Positions 7,625 to 16,382 of a stretch of 35,758 nucleotides of DNA are shown piece after piece. This DNA comes from a virus, in IMG/VR virus record IMGVR_UViG_3300046460_000428, positions 1 through 35,758 of that record. One strand, 5' to 3'. Every line of letters begins with the position of its first letter. Within the stretch, counting starts at the first letter, position 1. The notes beneath the pieces were generated by a model. It had not been told where the DNA came from and searched no databases. It saw only the letters and a program-made list of their open reading frames with translations. Made by a program: the position numbers and the translations under genes.

Positions 7625-8136
7625 GCTTCACCTCTGATCGGCGGCCCGCTTTGACCGTTGCCAGGCTGAACATCAGCATGAGGGTGATCAATCTGACTGA
7701 CTCCGGCCGCGACCTGATCACCCTGGGACTCGATGCGCCCGGTGGCGGTGATACGCGGCGTATCGAAGTTCACCGAGTCGCTGGCCTTGACGTTCAGCGT
7801 CACGGTTTGAATATCGAGCACGCGGCCGCGCCTGAACACGATGCAATCCCCTTCATCGCTGTACAGGGCCACCTCGCCCGGCTTCAGTCCCTGGAGCCGA
7901 AAGCGGCGATCTGACACAACGATCACCACCCCATGGCTGCGGTCACCACCAAAGAACCCGGCCAGCGCCTCGGCGCCCGGCAGGGGGCTGGCCGTGAAGC
8001 CATAAGGCTCCAGGTGTTCCATGTTGTCTTTGACTTCACCCGCCAACAGCCGCAGCTGTAGGCTTTGCAGCTTGCTGGCTGAGTTGCCCAGGGCAACCAC
8101 GCCACGCGCCAAAAGGTTCGCTATGCCGTGTTTCAT
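7621..8136 (-). CDS. baseplate spike, Mu gp45 / gpV-like
   Basis: A 171-residue cell-piercing spike protein. The N-terminal half is the OB-fold of Mu gp45 (QSLQLRLLAGEVKDNMEHLEPYGFTASPLPGAEALAGFFGGDRSHGVVIVVSDRRFR). The C-terminus is beta-helical and ends with IDHPHADVQPGNGQSGPP; the HPH pair is the His-x-His motif that binds iron at the trimer tip in P2 gpV and related spikes. It joins both neighbours by ATGA overlaps. Confidence 0.93.
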   Translation of the reverse strand: MKHGIANLLARGVVALGNSASKLQSLQLRLLAGEVKDNMEHLEPYGFTASPLPGAEALAGFFGGDRSHGVVIVVSDRRFRLQGLKPGEVALYSDEGDCIVFRRGRVLDIQTVTLNVKASDSVNFDTPRITATGRIESQGDQVAAGVSQIDHPHADVQPGNGQSGPPIRGEA

Positions 8137-9245
8137 GATGGCTTGTAGTCCGCTGGTATGAGGTATTCGAAGTTGTCGGTCTTTTTGCCTTTCTGCAGCT
8201 TTCGCTTTTCGTAGGCATCGTTCGGTTCGGGCAGGAACGTTTCCGGCGGCGCCACAGTGATTTTTGCCGTGGTCCCCGCCTCGCCCAGCTCGTACTCAAT
8301 GGCGCTGATCAACATGTCGCGATCTAACCCAATCAACGGATCAACCACTCGGGCAATCATGTTGTGGCGCCACAGCGCACCGTTGCTCTGTCGCCAGCCC
8401 TGGACGATGTAGTTGACCTCTAGGGCTTTGCCGATCGCGTGCGCCCGCTCCCACTCAACCCGCTGCTGGGCAATGGCCTCTGTCATCTGCCCGGATTGCT
8501 GAATGATCTTCACGCGCCGGCGGGTGATTCGCTCGTCAACAATCGAGGCCTGTACCTCGCTCGCCTCGATTCCAAAGCTGTCGTCGGTACCGCTACGCTG
8601 GCCCTTGCTGATGTACTCGGAAAACACGTTGGAAAAGTCGAGATTGGCATCACCTGATTTCAGGTTCTTGCCCAGCTCCAGCGTGTCCACCGCACGCCCG
8701 GCACTGCCCGGCTTGGCGATTACCAGACGGCCCAGGCCATCGTCCGTGCTAAACAACCTGGAAATGGTCAACAGTCGATCGATGCTTTCAAAGGCCGTTT
8801 CCCCCGGCTCAATGGTGTGATCTTCAAGGCCTGGGGTGACGCCGGCATCGTTCACCACCGTGATGCCGTACTCTCCGGCAAGCGCGGCAATGATGGTTTG
8901 CACACTTTGCCCACGCCATTGCCCGGGCTGATTGACCGCCGCGCAGTCCACCAGGTCCCCCGTAAGCGAGCGACCGGAAATACTCAGGGTGATGTTTTCA
9001 CTGTCATATCGAATCGGCGTTGCGTCGACGTGCCCAGTCAACAGCAGATCCTGCCCGATGCGCAGCTCCACCCGTTCACCCTGGCGTATCCTGACTGGCA
9101 CCGGGCCACCGCCCGGCCACTGCCAGGTGATGCCCAGATTAAAGTCCCGGGCCTGCCGCTCAAGGCCGGCGCCGAGACTGACGCTTTTCCATCCGGCATA
9201 GTCGTGCCCCCCCACGCTCAGGGTGACTTTGTTCAGCTCGCTCAT
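8133..9245 (-). CDS. baseplate hub, Mu gp44 / gpD-like
   Basis: A 370-residue hub protein. The N-terminal segment VTLSVGGHDYAGWKSVSLGAGLERQARDFNLGITW and the ERVELRIGQDLLLTGHVDATPIRYDSENITLSISGRSLTGDLVDCAA block are characteristic of Mu gp44 (gpP). It forms the trimeric hub on which the spike sits. It lies directly before the spike gene, and starts 2 bases after the DNA-circularization-type gene. Confidence 0.92.
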   Translation of the reverse strand: MSELNKVTLSVGGHDYAGWKSVSLGAGLERQARDFNLGITWQWPGGGPVPVRIRQGERVELRIGQDLLLTGHVDATPIRYDSENITLSISGRSLTGDLVDCAAVNQPGQWRGQSVQTIIAALAGEYGITVVNDAGVTPGLEDHTIEPGETAFESIDRLLTISRLFSTDDGLGRLVIAKPGSAGRAVDTLELGKNLKSGDANLDFSNVFSEYISKGQRSGTDDSFGIEASEVQASIVDERITRRRVKIIQQSGQMTEAIAQQRVEWERAHAIGKALEVNYIVQGWRQSNGALWRHNMIARVVDPLIGLDRDMLISAIEYELGEAGTTAKITVAPPETFLPEPNDAYEKRKLQKGKKTDNFEYLIPADYKPS

Positions 9246-9247
9246 GG

Positions 9248-10507
9248 TTAGGTTTTCGCTACTTGAAGTTCAGTGGCAGGAACAAAGCCCGGGTGACGCA
9301 CGCCGTTGCGCGTAACGATTTCGCCGCCGCGCAGCGCATCACCGTACAGCGCATAGCCCAGCACCAACGCCGGCACGGCTTCCGGTGGTGAATAGGTGCG
9401 CAGCCCCACACCGCTGCGCGCCACTTCGGTCAAGTGTCGATCAAGGGCTGTACGGGCTTCGCTCAGCGTGCCGAAGTGTTCCGCAGGGCTTTCCCCGGCA
9501 ACAACCCATAGCGCCTCGCTGATCGCATCACGGATAGCCAGTACGTCATCCGCTATCGGAACCGCTGAGGTGACCGAGCTTCCCGCCTCGACTGTCGCCC
9601 CCTGCTGCGCCAGTTGCACGTCCAGGTCCGCCGGCGCGCTGACGCCCGGGGCAATCGCTACCGGGACTTCAGCCATGTCCAGCAGCAAATCCAACAACGC
9701 CATGTCCTGAATAAGCCCAATCACAGCGGCCTGAATCACCACCACGTCAGGGTCATCGGGCACCGGCGCCGACGTTTGCAACGAGGACACCGCCGACGCC
9801 TTGGCGCTGGTACCCGTAAACGAGCCGCCAGAGCCGTAGCCGCTGAAGGTTCGCTCGAGGCTGGCAATGTCACTCCCCAGGCTGGCCGCGAAGGCCTCCG
9901 GCGCGGTGATGATCGAATACACCAAGGAATCAAGATCCGACGCCAGGGAAGTGACCGGCTTTAGGAAGTTGATCGCAAAGGCATACACTCCAGACACTGC
10001 CGAACGAACCGCGTTAACCCGCTGCCGGGCCAGGTCAACCGTGGCCATCGCCTCGCGGAATCGACTCTTGATCGAATCCAGCAAGCTTGGGGTCTGGGCT
10101 GCCAACAGCCGGCGGGTGTTCGGTGACTGGACAGGAAAAGCCAGCATCCCGTCAATGAACACCAGGTTAAAGCGAACCATGCCCATTTCATTGCGCGCAT
10201 GGGAAACCTCACAGTCACCGGCAGTGACCGTCAGGCGCCCAAACCACGGATGCACCAGCTCGCCCGGCCCCTGCGTATCCAGAGCCGTTAGCAGCTTGTC
10301 ACGCTGTGACAGGCAGTCATCGCCCACCACAAAACCATTGAACTTGTACTGACGCGTACGCCTGCCCAGGTCTTCAACGAAGGGCTGGTCCCGCTGGGGG
10401 AACTCATGCAGCTGTGTGCGCCGGCCGACGTTTACGCTGTCAGCATCCAACCAGAACGGCACCCCCCGAAAGGAGGCGCCTTGCTTTCGTTCGCGCCATT
10501 CACTCAT
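9248..10507 (-). CDS. DNA circularization N-terminal domain protein (Mu gp43-like)
   Basis: A 419-residue protein with an N-terminal 'DNA circulation' domain: ERKQGASFRGVPFWLDADSVNVGRRTQLHEFPQRDQPFVEDLGRRTRQYKFNGFVVGDDCLSQRDKLLTALDTQGPGELVHPWFG. Despite the old name, in Mu this gene product is a tail/baseplate component; the rest is Ala-rich helix. The start at ATG 10507 fits the family N-terminus and overlaps the tape-measure stop codon by 8 bases. Confidence 0.9.
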   Translation of the reverse strand: MSEWRERKQGASFRGVPFWLDADSVNVGRRTQLHEFPQRDQPFVEDLGRRTRQYKFNGFVVGDDCLSQRDKLLTALDTQGPGELVHPWFGRLTVTAGDCEVSHARNEMGMVRFNLVFIDGMLAFPVQSPNTRRLLAAQTPSLLDSIKSRFREAMATVDLARQRVNAVRSAVSGVYAFAINFLKPVTSLASDLDSLVYSIITAPEAFAASLGSDIASLERTFSGYGSGGSFTGTSAKASAVSSLQTSAPVPDDPDVVVIQAAVIGLIQDMALLDLLLDMAEVPVAIAPGVSAPADLDVQLAQQGATVEAGSSVTSAVPIADDVLAIRDAISEALWVVAGESPAEHFGTLSEARTALDRHLTEVARSGVGLRTYSPPEAVPALVLGYALYGDALRGGEIVTRNGVRHPGFVPATELQVAKT

Positions 10508-12365
10508 TACGGTTTGCTCCGCCCAAACTGCGATAGCCAACATGCGGCGTGATAGACAAGCCGGGCTGATTGCTGCTGCCAGGATTAGCCCGCATGCCTG
10601 CCGGCGCATTTTCAAACCGGACCACCAACGAACCATCCAAATTGGCGCGACTACTGGCCGCCGCCTGGGCCAGCAATGAACTGCCCGGAGCCTGCCCTCC
10701 CGCTGACACTAACGGACTTCGACCGCCCGCTAATGCTCCGCCCGGACGCACCAGCGGGCTAGGCGCGCCAGACATACCGCCGCGCCCTCCCCCTTCGCTG
10801 GTGGTCACGATCCCCAGCTTCCCACCGACCCACTCGCCCATCTGCAGAAGTGGCTCAAGGTATGGCCTGATCCGCTCATACATCCCCTTGAACCACGCCA
10901 CAATCGGCTCCCAGTTCGCGACTATCATTCCCATGGGTGTGAAGCCGAACACGGTTTTAACAAGCTCCCACAGGGTTTCCAGCGGCCCGCGGATCTTTTC
11001 CCAGACCACCTCGAAGTACGGCGCCACGGTCGACCAGTTTGCAATCAACAGGCCAGCCGCCAGCGCAATACCGCGCACGATCAAACCAATGGGACTCATC
11101 CCCACGACCGCGCTGAACAGCTTCATCGCAATCATGGAAGCCATGACAGCCACGCGCAGAATGGTGAAGCCGACTGCGGCACCCAACAGCCCCTTAACCA
11201 ACCATGGGTTGGCCGCTGCCAGGTCTCCCACCAGGCTGATCATGGGGCCAAGTGTTGCGATGGCCTCATTCAGTGGCGGCAAGAAAATGGCCCCAAGAGA
11301 AATACCCGCGCTGGTCAGTCGATTGCGCAGCAACTGAATCGCGTTGGCCGTCGTGGCGGATCTCGATGCATACTCGTTCTGCATCGATCCGGTGTACTTC
11401 GCTTCATCGCCGGCATTTTTGAAGTTCTGCTCAAGCAACTTGAGGTTGGTCAGCATTGGCGCGATTGCACCCACCGACTCAGTACCAAACATCTCCGTCA
11501 ACAACCCGGCCTGCTTGGTCTTATCAACTTTTGAGATCCGCGTCAGTACATCAAGCATGGTGCCCTGAGCGTCTTTCTGCATGCCCTGGGCCAATTGTTT
11601 GGCGTCGAGTCGCAGCGCCTTAAATGCCGCTTTCTGCGCCTTGGTCGCTGACGCGCCCTTGGTCAGTGCCAGCATGAAATTCTTCATACCTGTCGCGGCT
11701 ACTTCACTCGGGACACCCACCCCCGCCAAGGTCGCCCCCATGGCCGCAATCTGGCCGGAAGCCAAACCCGCGATTTCACCCAGAGGGCCGATACGCGTGA
11801 CGATGTCGGAAATTTGCTGCGCGTTCGCCGGGCCGGTGTTGCTCAAGTAGTTGATCTTGTCGGCCAGCGCTACCACTTCCGGTTGCGTCAACTTAAACGA
11901 GGTTCGCCACTTGGCCATCATGTCGCCCGACTGCTCGGCAGTCTGATCGAAGGCAATGCCCATCTTGACCGCATCCGTCGCAAACGCCTTCAGCTCGGCG
12001 CGGGGGATCGATGCTTGGCCGCCGGCGGCAACAATCTGCGCGATACCCTCCGCGCTCATCGGCAGCGCTTCAGACAGGTCCAGCACGTCCTGGCTCATCT
12101 GCTTGAACTGGGCCGGCGTGTCGAAGTTAACCACCTTCTTCACATCGGCCATGGCCGACTCAAACTTGATCGCCTCATTCACGCCGGCGATAAACGGGGC
12201 GGCAAACGCTCCGCCCTGGGCAATGTCAGCAAAGCCGATATTGCCCAGACCAGTTTTCTGCAACTGCTTACGAAACCCGGCGACGTTCTTGCGAATACCG
12301 GCGAGCGTAGGCGACAGCTTGTCGACGCCGGTAATCAACGCCTTGAGCTGAAACTTATCTGCCAT
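10500..12365 (-). CDS. tape measure protein (TP901/Mu gp42-like)
   Basis: A 621-residue tail length-determining protein. The N-terminal 350 residues contain the TP901 tape-measure core (ESAMADVKKVVNFDTPAQFKQMSQDVLDLSEALPMSAEGIAQIVAAGGQASIPRAEL). Residues about 355-450 hold hydrophobic helices (IFLPPLNEAIATLGPMISLVGDLA; LLGAAVGFTILRVAVMASMIAMKLFSAVVG; GIALAAGLLIANW) that may insert in the host inner membrane during DNA ejection. The C-terminus is Gly/Ser/Pro-rich. The length suggests a relatively short contractile tail. The gene follows the frameshifting chaperone pair, its standard place. Confidence 0.93.
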   Translation of the reverse strand: MADKFQLKALITGVDKLSPTLAGIRKNVAGFRKQLQKTGLGNIGFADIAQGGAFAAPFIAGVNEAIKFESAMADVKKVVNFDTPAQFKQMSQDVLDLSEALPMSAEGIAQIVAAGGQASIPRAELKAFATDAVKMGIAFDQTAEQSGDMMAKWRTSFKLTQPEVVALADKINYLSNTGPANAQQISDIVTRIGPLGEIAGLASGQIAAMGATLAGVGVPSEVAATGMKNFMLALTKGASATKAQKAAFKALRLDAKQLAQGMQKDAQGTMLDVLTRISKVDKTKQAGLLTEMFGTESVGAIAPMLTNLKLLEQNFKNAGDEAKYTGSMQNEYASRSATTANAIQLLRNRLTSAGISLGAIFLPPLNEAIATLGPMISLVGDLAAANPWLVKGLLGAAVGFTILRVAVMASMIAMKLFSAVVGMSPIGLIVRGIALAAGLLIANWSTVAPYFEVVWEKIRGPLETLWELVKTVFGFTPMGMIVANWEPIVAWFKGMYERIRPYLEPLLQMGEWVGGKLGIVTTSEGGGRGGMSGAPSPLVRPGGALAGGRSPLVSAGGQAPGSSLLAQAAASSRANLDGSLVVRFENAPAGMRANPGSSNQPGLSITPHVGYRSLGGANRNE

Positions 12366-12367
12366 GA

Positions 12368-12553
12368 CTACCCCGTCGAGACGGCCGCGCTGATGCGCTG
12401 CGCGTGCTGCAAGCTCTCCTGCAACACATCAAGCGGTCGACTCATCATCAGTTCAGGATCGACCTTCCAGAAGTAGGCAAGGTCATACACGGTGCCCGCC
12501 AACTGCTCTAGTTCGGCGCCGTCACCGGCGGGGTCGGTGAAGCCGGCGACAAG
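12368..12553 (-). CDS. frameshift extension of tail assembly chaperone (gp41')
   Basis: This open frame has no start codon with a ribosome site and is joined to the preceding chaperone by a -1 slip at TTTTTTC (12559-12553). After the slip it continues LVAGFTDPAGDGAELEQLAG and ends with TVYDLAYFWKVDPELMMSRPLDVLQESLQHAQRI, giving a fused protein of about 145 residues. The aromatic 'YFW..DPE.M...PLD.L...LQHA' tail resembles P2 gpE' and other G-T type extensions. The long form binds the tape measure protein during tail assembly. A TTG at 12574 could be read as a start but has no ribosome site. Confidence 0.85.
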   Translation of the reverse strand, partial: LVAGFTDPAGDGAELEQLAGTVYDLAYFWKVDPELMMSRPLDVLQESLQHAQRISAAVSTG

Positions 12554-12804
12554 AAAAAACCCACCACCTCCCAAGCCAGGCTATTCAGGTCGTTCAGATC
12601 CAACTCATTGACCGACGACGCCGGAATGGCACCACAGACCGCTATGTACTTGGCGGCCACGTCCAGGTTCAGCGTGACCGCTTCTTCCTTGTCGATGGCA
12701 TAGGGCAGCATCTTGATTGCCCGGCACTCGGGAACAGTTGGACGGCGCAGCGTAATGCTGCTGACTTCCTCGCCATGTGCCTGAATCGTTTTCACCAGTT
12801 TCAT
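12508..12804 (-). CDS. tail assembly chaperone (Mu gp41 / gpG-like)
   Basis: A 98-residue protein starting at ATG 12804 (AAGGAG upstream), with MKLVKTIQAHGEEVSSITLRRPTVPECRAIKMLP, the phage tail assembly chaperone pattern of Mu gp41 and P2 gpE. It lies between the tube and the tape measure genes. The frame ends shortly after the slippery site (at 12508), so the short form carries a 14-residue tail (LSPASPTPPVTAPN) and the long form is made by -1 frameshifting. It overlaps the tube gene by 4 bases (ATGA). Confidence 0.88.
   Translation of the reverse strand: MKLVKTIQAHGEEVSSITLRRPTVPECRAIKMLPYAIDKEEAVTLNLDVAAKYIAVCGAIPASSVNELDLNDLNSLAWEVVGFFLSPASPTPPVTAPN
12553..12559 (-). other. programmed -1 ribosomal frameshift site
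   Basis: On the coding strand the heptamer T TTT TTC fits X-XXY-YYZ with codons GGT-TTT-TTC in the chaperone frame. A -1 slip leads straight into the extension frame (CTT GTC GCC). It lies inside the 67-base overlap of the two open frames, as in the conserved tail frameshift of dsDNA phages. Confidence 0.85.
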
Positions 12805-13145
12805 TGCCAAACTCCTTTTGTACCGTTCCATTCAAAGTCAATCGTGCCGTCTTCCTTGGTGGCCGGCTCGCCCACCAGGTAGGCGCCCGACAGGACGTAA
12901 ACCCGACCATTGCCCAGCTCGGCCGTGATGGTCGAGTTGGTGGAATTGACGATGTTCTTGATCTCCAGATCAGGGTCATCGATACAGCTCAACTTCACAT
13001 ACGGCGCCAGGTCCTCTTCCTTGAAGAATCCCGGGGCCACGGTTTCACGCTTCTTATCCATCAGCGGACATTCCACACCGCCCATGGCCGTGACCTGCCC
13101 ACCGTCGACCTTGACGTAGACGGTGCCGGCTACTTTTTTGCCCAT
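12801..13145 (-). CDS. tail tube protein (Mu gpM / gp40-like)
   Basis: A 114-residue protein starting at ATG 13145 with GGGAG upstream. MGKKVAGTVYVKVDGGQVTAMGGVECPLMDKKRETVAPGFFKEEDLAPYVKLSCIDDPDLEIKNI is the Mu-type tail tube pattern (phage tail tube family PF10618). Identical subunits stack in rings inside the sheath. It is separated from the sheath gene by an intrinsic-terminator-like hairpin, which could set the tube to sheath ratio. Confidence 0.9.
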   Translation of the reverse strand: MGKKVAGTVYVKVDGGQVTAMGGVECPLMDKKRETVAPGFFKEEDLAPYVKLSCIDDPDLEIKNIVNSTNSTITAELGNGRVYVLSGAYLVGEPATKEDGTIDFEWNGTKGVWQ

Positions 13146-13158
13146 TGCGTTCTCCCAC

Positions 13159-13184
13159 AAAAAAACCCGCACTCGGCGGGTTTT
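13159..13184 (-). terminator. terminator-like hairpin between sheath and tube genes
   Basis: AAAACCCGC (13162-13170) pairs with GCGGGTTTT (13176-13184) around a 5-base loop. It is followed leftward by a T run reaching 13159. It is a typical rho-independent terminator in the leftward direction, just before the tube ribosome site. Confidence 0.85.
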
Positions 13185-13198
13185 CAACGTTCGTTATG

Positions 13199-14677
13199 TC
13201 AGGCTGCGTATTGCAGACGGAATTGATACTGCAGCGCGAAAATCCGCAACTGGTTCACCAGATCCGGTGGGAACAGGATGTTCAGCCGGTTCGGGTTCTC
13301 GCGTGAACGCTCGACAATCAAGTGCGCGGCGAAGGCGTCCGCGTTCTCGACAATGCCCAGGTACTCAAGCGCGTAGTAAGCCCCGATCAGCTCCCCGCGA
13401 ATCACGATAGGCGTGACGATGGCCTGGCCTGCACCAAACCGCGTGCCGTCGTCGGCCAACTTGTGGCGGCCATACTTGCTGGTGATCAACCCTTTCAAGT
13501 ACTTGATCACATAGGCCGACTGGTGCAGCGTCTCGCTGTCCAGGTATGAATCATCCGGTTGATCGAATGCGTTCACCCGATAGCTGGTGATGCCGCGCTC
13601 GATGCGTACCGCGCCGCCGCTGTAACTTGCGGTGGCGACGCCATGGGTCAGCAGCGACTGACGCTCAGGAAACGTGAAGCGCGCACCAGCCGGCGCCGGC
13701 GTGCTGCCGTTCAGCTCGCCGGATTGGGTCGGCCGGGCCGGATCAGCGGAAATAAACACCGCGGTGCGCGCCGCGAAAGCTGCCGCCTCGCGCCAGAACG
13801 GACCAGGGCAACCGACTTCGAAGCCGTAGTTGGTCACGTGCTGATCGTTACGCGTAACGCCGAACGCAACCAACTGCCCGAGCGTACCGCGCTTGGCGGT
13901 GTACACATGGCCATAGAGTTGCTTGGCCCAGCTCCAGCGCCCCGTTGAGTCGTCCATAAACTCTTTCCAGGCATCGAGCGTCGTGGCGTCCGTCCAGGGC
14001 GAGCAAATGAACTCAAACGGCTCATCCCCCAAGGCGGCCAGCACCTCAGCCACTTCCGGCGAGCCGGCACCTGTGGCCATGGCCGTCAGTGCTACCCCCA
14101 GCCCGGCCGGTGTGGTCTCACCATTGTTGCGCCCGAGGCGGTTCATCTGGAGTGAAATGTCATTGCCGCTATCGCCGGACCATTTGCAGGTCAGCGTGAC
14201 CACCCCGGACACTGCAACAGCCGACACCGAAAGCCCTGCCGTGTTGATGGCAGCCGCCAACGCGGCAGCCGCCACGGTAGGAGTTGCGCCGCTGGGCACG
14301 ACTGCCCGCACGCGGAAACCCGCCACGTACAGGTTCAGCAAGCCGGACTCCGTCGCGGCGCCGGTGATGGTGATTTTCCCGATGGCCTTCACCCCCGTGC
14401 CCTTGACCGGCAAGCACCAGATTTCGCCAGCGGGATCGATGCGCCGCCAAGTGTCGTACATCTGCTCGAGCATCGAGCCAACACCGCCAATGCTCTTGGC
14501 CAGGCCGAGGCTCGACACCAGCGTCAGTTGCCCAATTTCTTGGGCGGTCGAATCATCATTAACCTGGGCAACGATCAGGCGCGGCATGCTGGACGTCGCG
14601 CTGTTGGCCTGGCTGTTATCCACCTCGGCATAAAACAGCGGTACCCGGAGATCACCGGGAATAGTGTTGAAGTTCAT
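13199..14677 (-). CDS. tail sheath protein (Mu gpL-like)
   Basis: A 492-residue contractile sheath subunit. The family features are MNFNTIPGDLRVPLFYAEVDNSQA at the N-terminus, the domain around PLIVAQVN...IGQLTLVSSL, the central insertion (residues about 110-190), and the conserved C-terminal AFDQPDDSYLDSETLHQSAYVIKYLKGLITSKYGRHKLADDGTRFGAGQAIVTPIVIRGELI. This makes the particle a myovirus. Its ATG overlaps the DUF2635 gene stop codon by ATGA. Confidence 0.95.
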   Translation of the reverse strand: MNFNTIPGDLRVPLFYAEVDNSQANSATSSMPRLIVAQVNDDSTAQEIGQLTLVSSLGLAKSIGGVGSMLEQMYDTWRRIDPAGEIWCLPVKGTGVKAIGKITITGAATESGLLNLYVAGFRVRAVVPSGATPTVAAAALAAAINTAGLSVSAVAVSGVVTLTCKWSGDSGNDISLQMNRLGRNNGETTPAGLGVALTAMATGAGSPEVAEVLAALGDEPFEFICSPWTDATTLDAWKEFMDDSTGRWSWAKQLYGHVYTAKRGTLGQLVAFGVTRNDQHVTNYGFEVGCPGPFWREAAAFAARTAVFISADPARPTQSGELNGSTPAPAGARFTFPERQSLLTHGVATASYSGGAVRIERGITSYRVNAFDQPDDSYLDSETLHQSAYVIKYLKGLITSKYGRHKLADDGTRFGAGQAIVTPIVIRGELIGAYYALEYLGIVENADAFAAHLIVERSRENPNRLNILFPPDLVNQLRIFALQYQFRLQYAA

Positions 14678-14910
14678 TTAGCAGCACCCCGCTGAGCGGT
14701 CTTGGGTTCTGCCGGCGTCTGGTCCGGCGAATCCACAGGCTCAAGCATTTCCACCGGTGGGTCGGCCAGGACCACGTCTTGATCTTTCAACCGCCGTTGC
14801 CAATAGGCCGTGTTCGGCACTGCACGGCCTTCAGCCGGCAGCAGCTCGCCGCCGTGCTCCGGGTCGGGCACTGCCCGCCCATCGCCCGGCTTCACATAGA
14901 GTCGTGTCAT
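14674..14910 (-). CDS. DUF2635 protein (Mu gp38-like)
   Basis: A 78-residue acidic protein with RLYVKPGDGRAVPDPEHGGELLPAEGRAVPNTAYWQRRLKDQDV, the DUF2635 pattern seen at this place in Mu-type tail clusters (directly before the sheath gene). The C-terminus is Pro/Glu-rich and unstructured. Its function is not established. It is joined to both neighbours by ATGA overlaps. Confidence 0.88.
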   Translation of the reverse strand: MTRLYVKPGDGRAVPDPEHGGELLPAEGRAVPNTAYWQRRLKDQDVVLADPPVEMLEPVDSPDQTPAEPKTAQRGAAK

Positions 14911-15479
14911 TGGGGTAAATCCTCGCGTGATTGGAACTCGATACGACCGTCAGGGCCGCCGTTGCAGGTGATAAAGTCGTACTTGATGTCCAGCCCCTGC
15001 AGTGGGGGCAGGCCGTCCAGTTCGCGCTCCTGCCAGGTTTCCGGCGGATCTGCCTTGGAGTTGCGCCCCAACTGAAACTCGGCGATGAAGTTGAACTGGT
15101 ACACCACCCGAGCTCGGCTGATGTGCAGCAGCGCACCTTTTCCATATTCGATCGGGCTGTATTCGGGGCCAGGCTCCCACCCCACCAGTGCGCGCCAAAG
15201 CTCGGCGCGCAGATCGTGCAGTAGGTCATTGGCATCCTGCCCGCGCTCATCGGTGGGCTCGAGGACGATGACCACGCTGAACTGGTCGGTGATGTCCTGA
15301 ACGGTGACGCTCGAAGACTTGCTCGGCGCGGCAACATCTGCCGAGGCAATCACATACGCCGCCGGCAGCGCGAGCTTTGCACTCTCCACGACAGCGTCCC
15401 AATCAATGCCGCCTGAGATTCGTTCGGCAAAGGTTGGGCATGTCGCTCGAAGGTGAGCAACGATAGGATTCAGTTTCAT
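14907..15479 (-). CDS. tail terminator-like protein (Mu gp37 position)
   Basis: A 190-residue protein. MKLNPIVAHLRATCPTFAERISGGIDWDAVVESAKLALPAAYVI, followed by SVTVQDITDQFSVVIVLE and HDLRAELWRALVGWEP, has the fold pattern of phage tail terminators (a small alpha/beta protein that caps the tail tube). It lies just before gp38/sheath, the right place. The family is recognised by pattern and position only, so the role is a strong inference. Confidence 0.75.
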   Translation of the reverse strand: MKLNPIVAHLRATCPTFAERISGGIDWDAVVESAKLALPAAYVIASADVAAPSKSSSVTVQDITDQFSVVIVLEPTDERGQDANDLLHDLRAELWRALVGWEPGPEYSPIEYGKGALLHISRARVVYQFNFIAEFQLGRNSKADPPETWQERELDGLPPLQGLDIKYDFITCNGGPDGRIEFQSREDLPQ

Positions 15480-15503
15480 TGAAGTATCCAGTTGGTTGAA
15501 CGA

Positions 15504-16025
15504 TCAACCCAGGGCAGCAGCAAACGCAGCAGACAGGATTGACTGAACTTGCGGCGCAGAATCCTGCAGGGCGTCGGCCATGTAGTTGTTACGCGGGGCG
15601 ATACGCCATTCGCCGGCGGCACGCTCGGCAACTAAGCGAGCGCGAGCTCCAGCGGCGCGACGGTTGGACTTTCCCTTCCCTTTGCCCGGTGCAAGCTTTC
15701 CGGGCCTACGCCCCTGCTTCACACCGTAGTGCAGGTAAGCCGGGTAAAACTCCTCCATCCCTGCCGTTTTGGTTGGAGCGATCCGAACAAGGAACCCCGA
15801 GCGGGATACCTTGAAACTGATCGAGTGGACCGTCTCGCCCGTGCGGTTGATCGGGTAGCCGTCCTGGTCTTTACCCAGCACCAGGTTCATTTGCGCTTTT
15901 TGGGTGACCAGCAAGCCAGCCTTGCGCATGCCTGCGCGGATCTTGCGTTTATCGAACGCATCTCGCTGGAAGCTATCGAAGCCCTCCATATGCAGATACG
16001 TTTCAACTGAAGCCGAGTTAGACAT
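15504..16025 (-). CDS. HK97 gp10-like neck/tail completion protein
   Basis: A 173-residue basic protein. FDKRKIRAGMRKAGLLVTQKAQMNLV is the helical segment of the HK97-gp10 family, followed by GETVHSISFKVSRSGFLVRIAP. Residues about 105-135 are very basic (GKLAPGKGKGKSNRRAAGARARLVAER), possibly contacting the DNA or portal. It lies between the head closure gene and the tail terminator gene and overlaps the former by 8 bases. This fits a head-tail joining or tail completion role. Confidence 0.65.
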   Translation of the reverse strand: MSNSASVETYLHMEGFDSFQRDAFDKRKIRAGMRKAGLLVTQKAQMNLVLGKDQDGYPINRTGETVHSISFKVSRSGFLVRIAPTKTAGMEEFYPAYLHYGVKQGRRPGKLAPGKGKGKSNRRAAGARARLVAERAAGEWRIAPRNNYMADALQDSAPQVQSILSAAFAAALG

Positions 16026-16380
16026 AGATCCCTCCCCCAGCTTGTTGTGGGCCGAGTTCTTCCACCTCCAACTGGGTGAACCGGTGATCGCCGTTCATGT
16101 CCGCGACCCGGCGCACCCGGTAGACCGTGGAACCGTGCACAACTTCGTGCGACTCGCTCATCCCCTTCAGGTAGTAGAGGGTAATCCTGTGCGTGAGCTT
16201 CGCATCGGTTTGAACACCCGCCGCGTATACAGCGGTACCAACAGGCTCAATCTTTGCCCACCGTTTTTTCTGTTCGGTGAACAACGAGTCAAGTCCTTGA
16301 TCTGAGGCCGGAACGTCTGCCCGCAGTCTCAACGTGATACGCCGATTCAGCTCACCCGCACTCGGTTCAAGTAGGGCCAT
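16018..16380 (-). CDS. phage head closure / head-tail adaptor protein
   Basis: A 120-residue protein: SAGELNRRITLRLRADVPASDQGLDSLFTEQKKRWAKIEPVGTAVYAAG...THRITLYYLKGMSESHEVVHGSTVYRVRRVADMNGDHRFTQLEVEE. This is the head-tail joining family (PF05521; SPP1 gp16/HK97 type), a beta-barrel ring below the connector that closes the DNA-filled head. It is 2 bases from the connector gene. Confidence 0.85.
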   Translation of the reverse strand: MALLEPSAGELNRRITLRLRADVPASDQGLDSLFTEQKKRWAKIEPVGTAVYAAGVQTDAKLTHRITLYYLKGMSESHEVVHGSTVYRVRRVADMNGDHRFTQLEVEELGPQQAGGGIYV

Positions 16381-16382
16381 GG

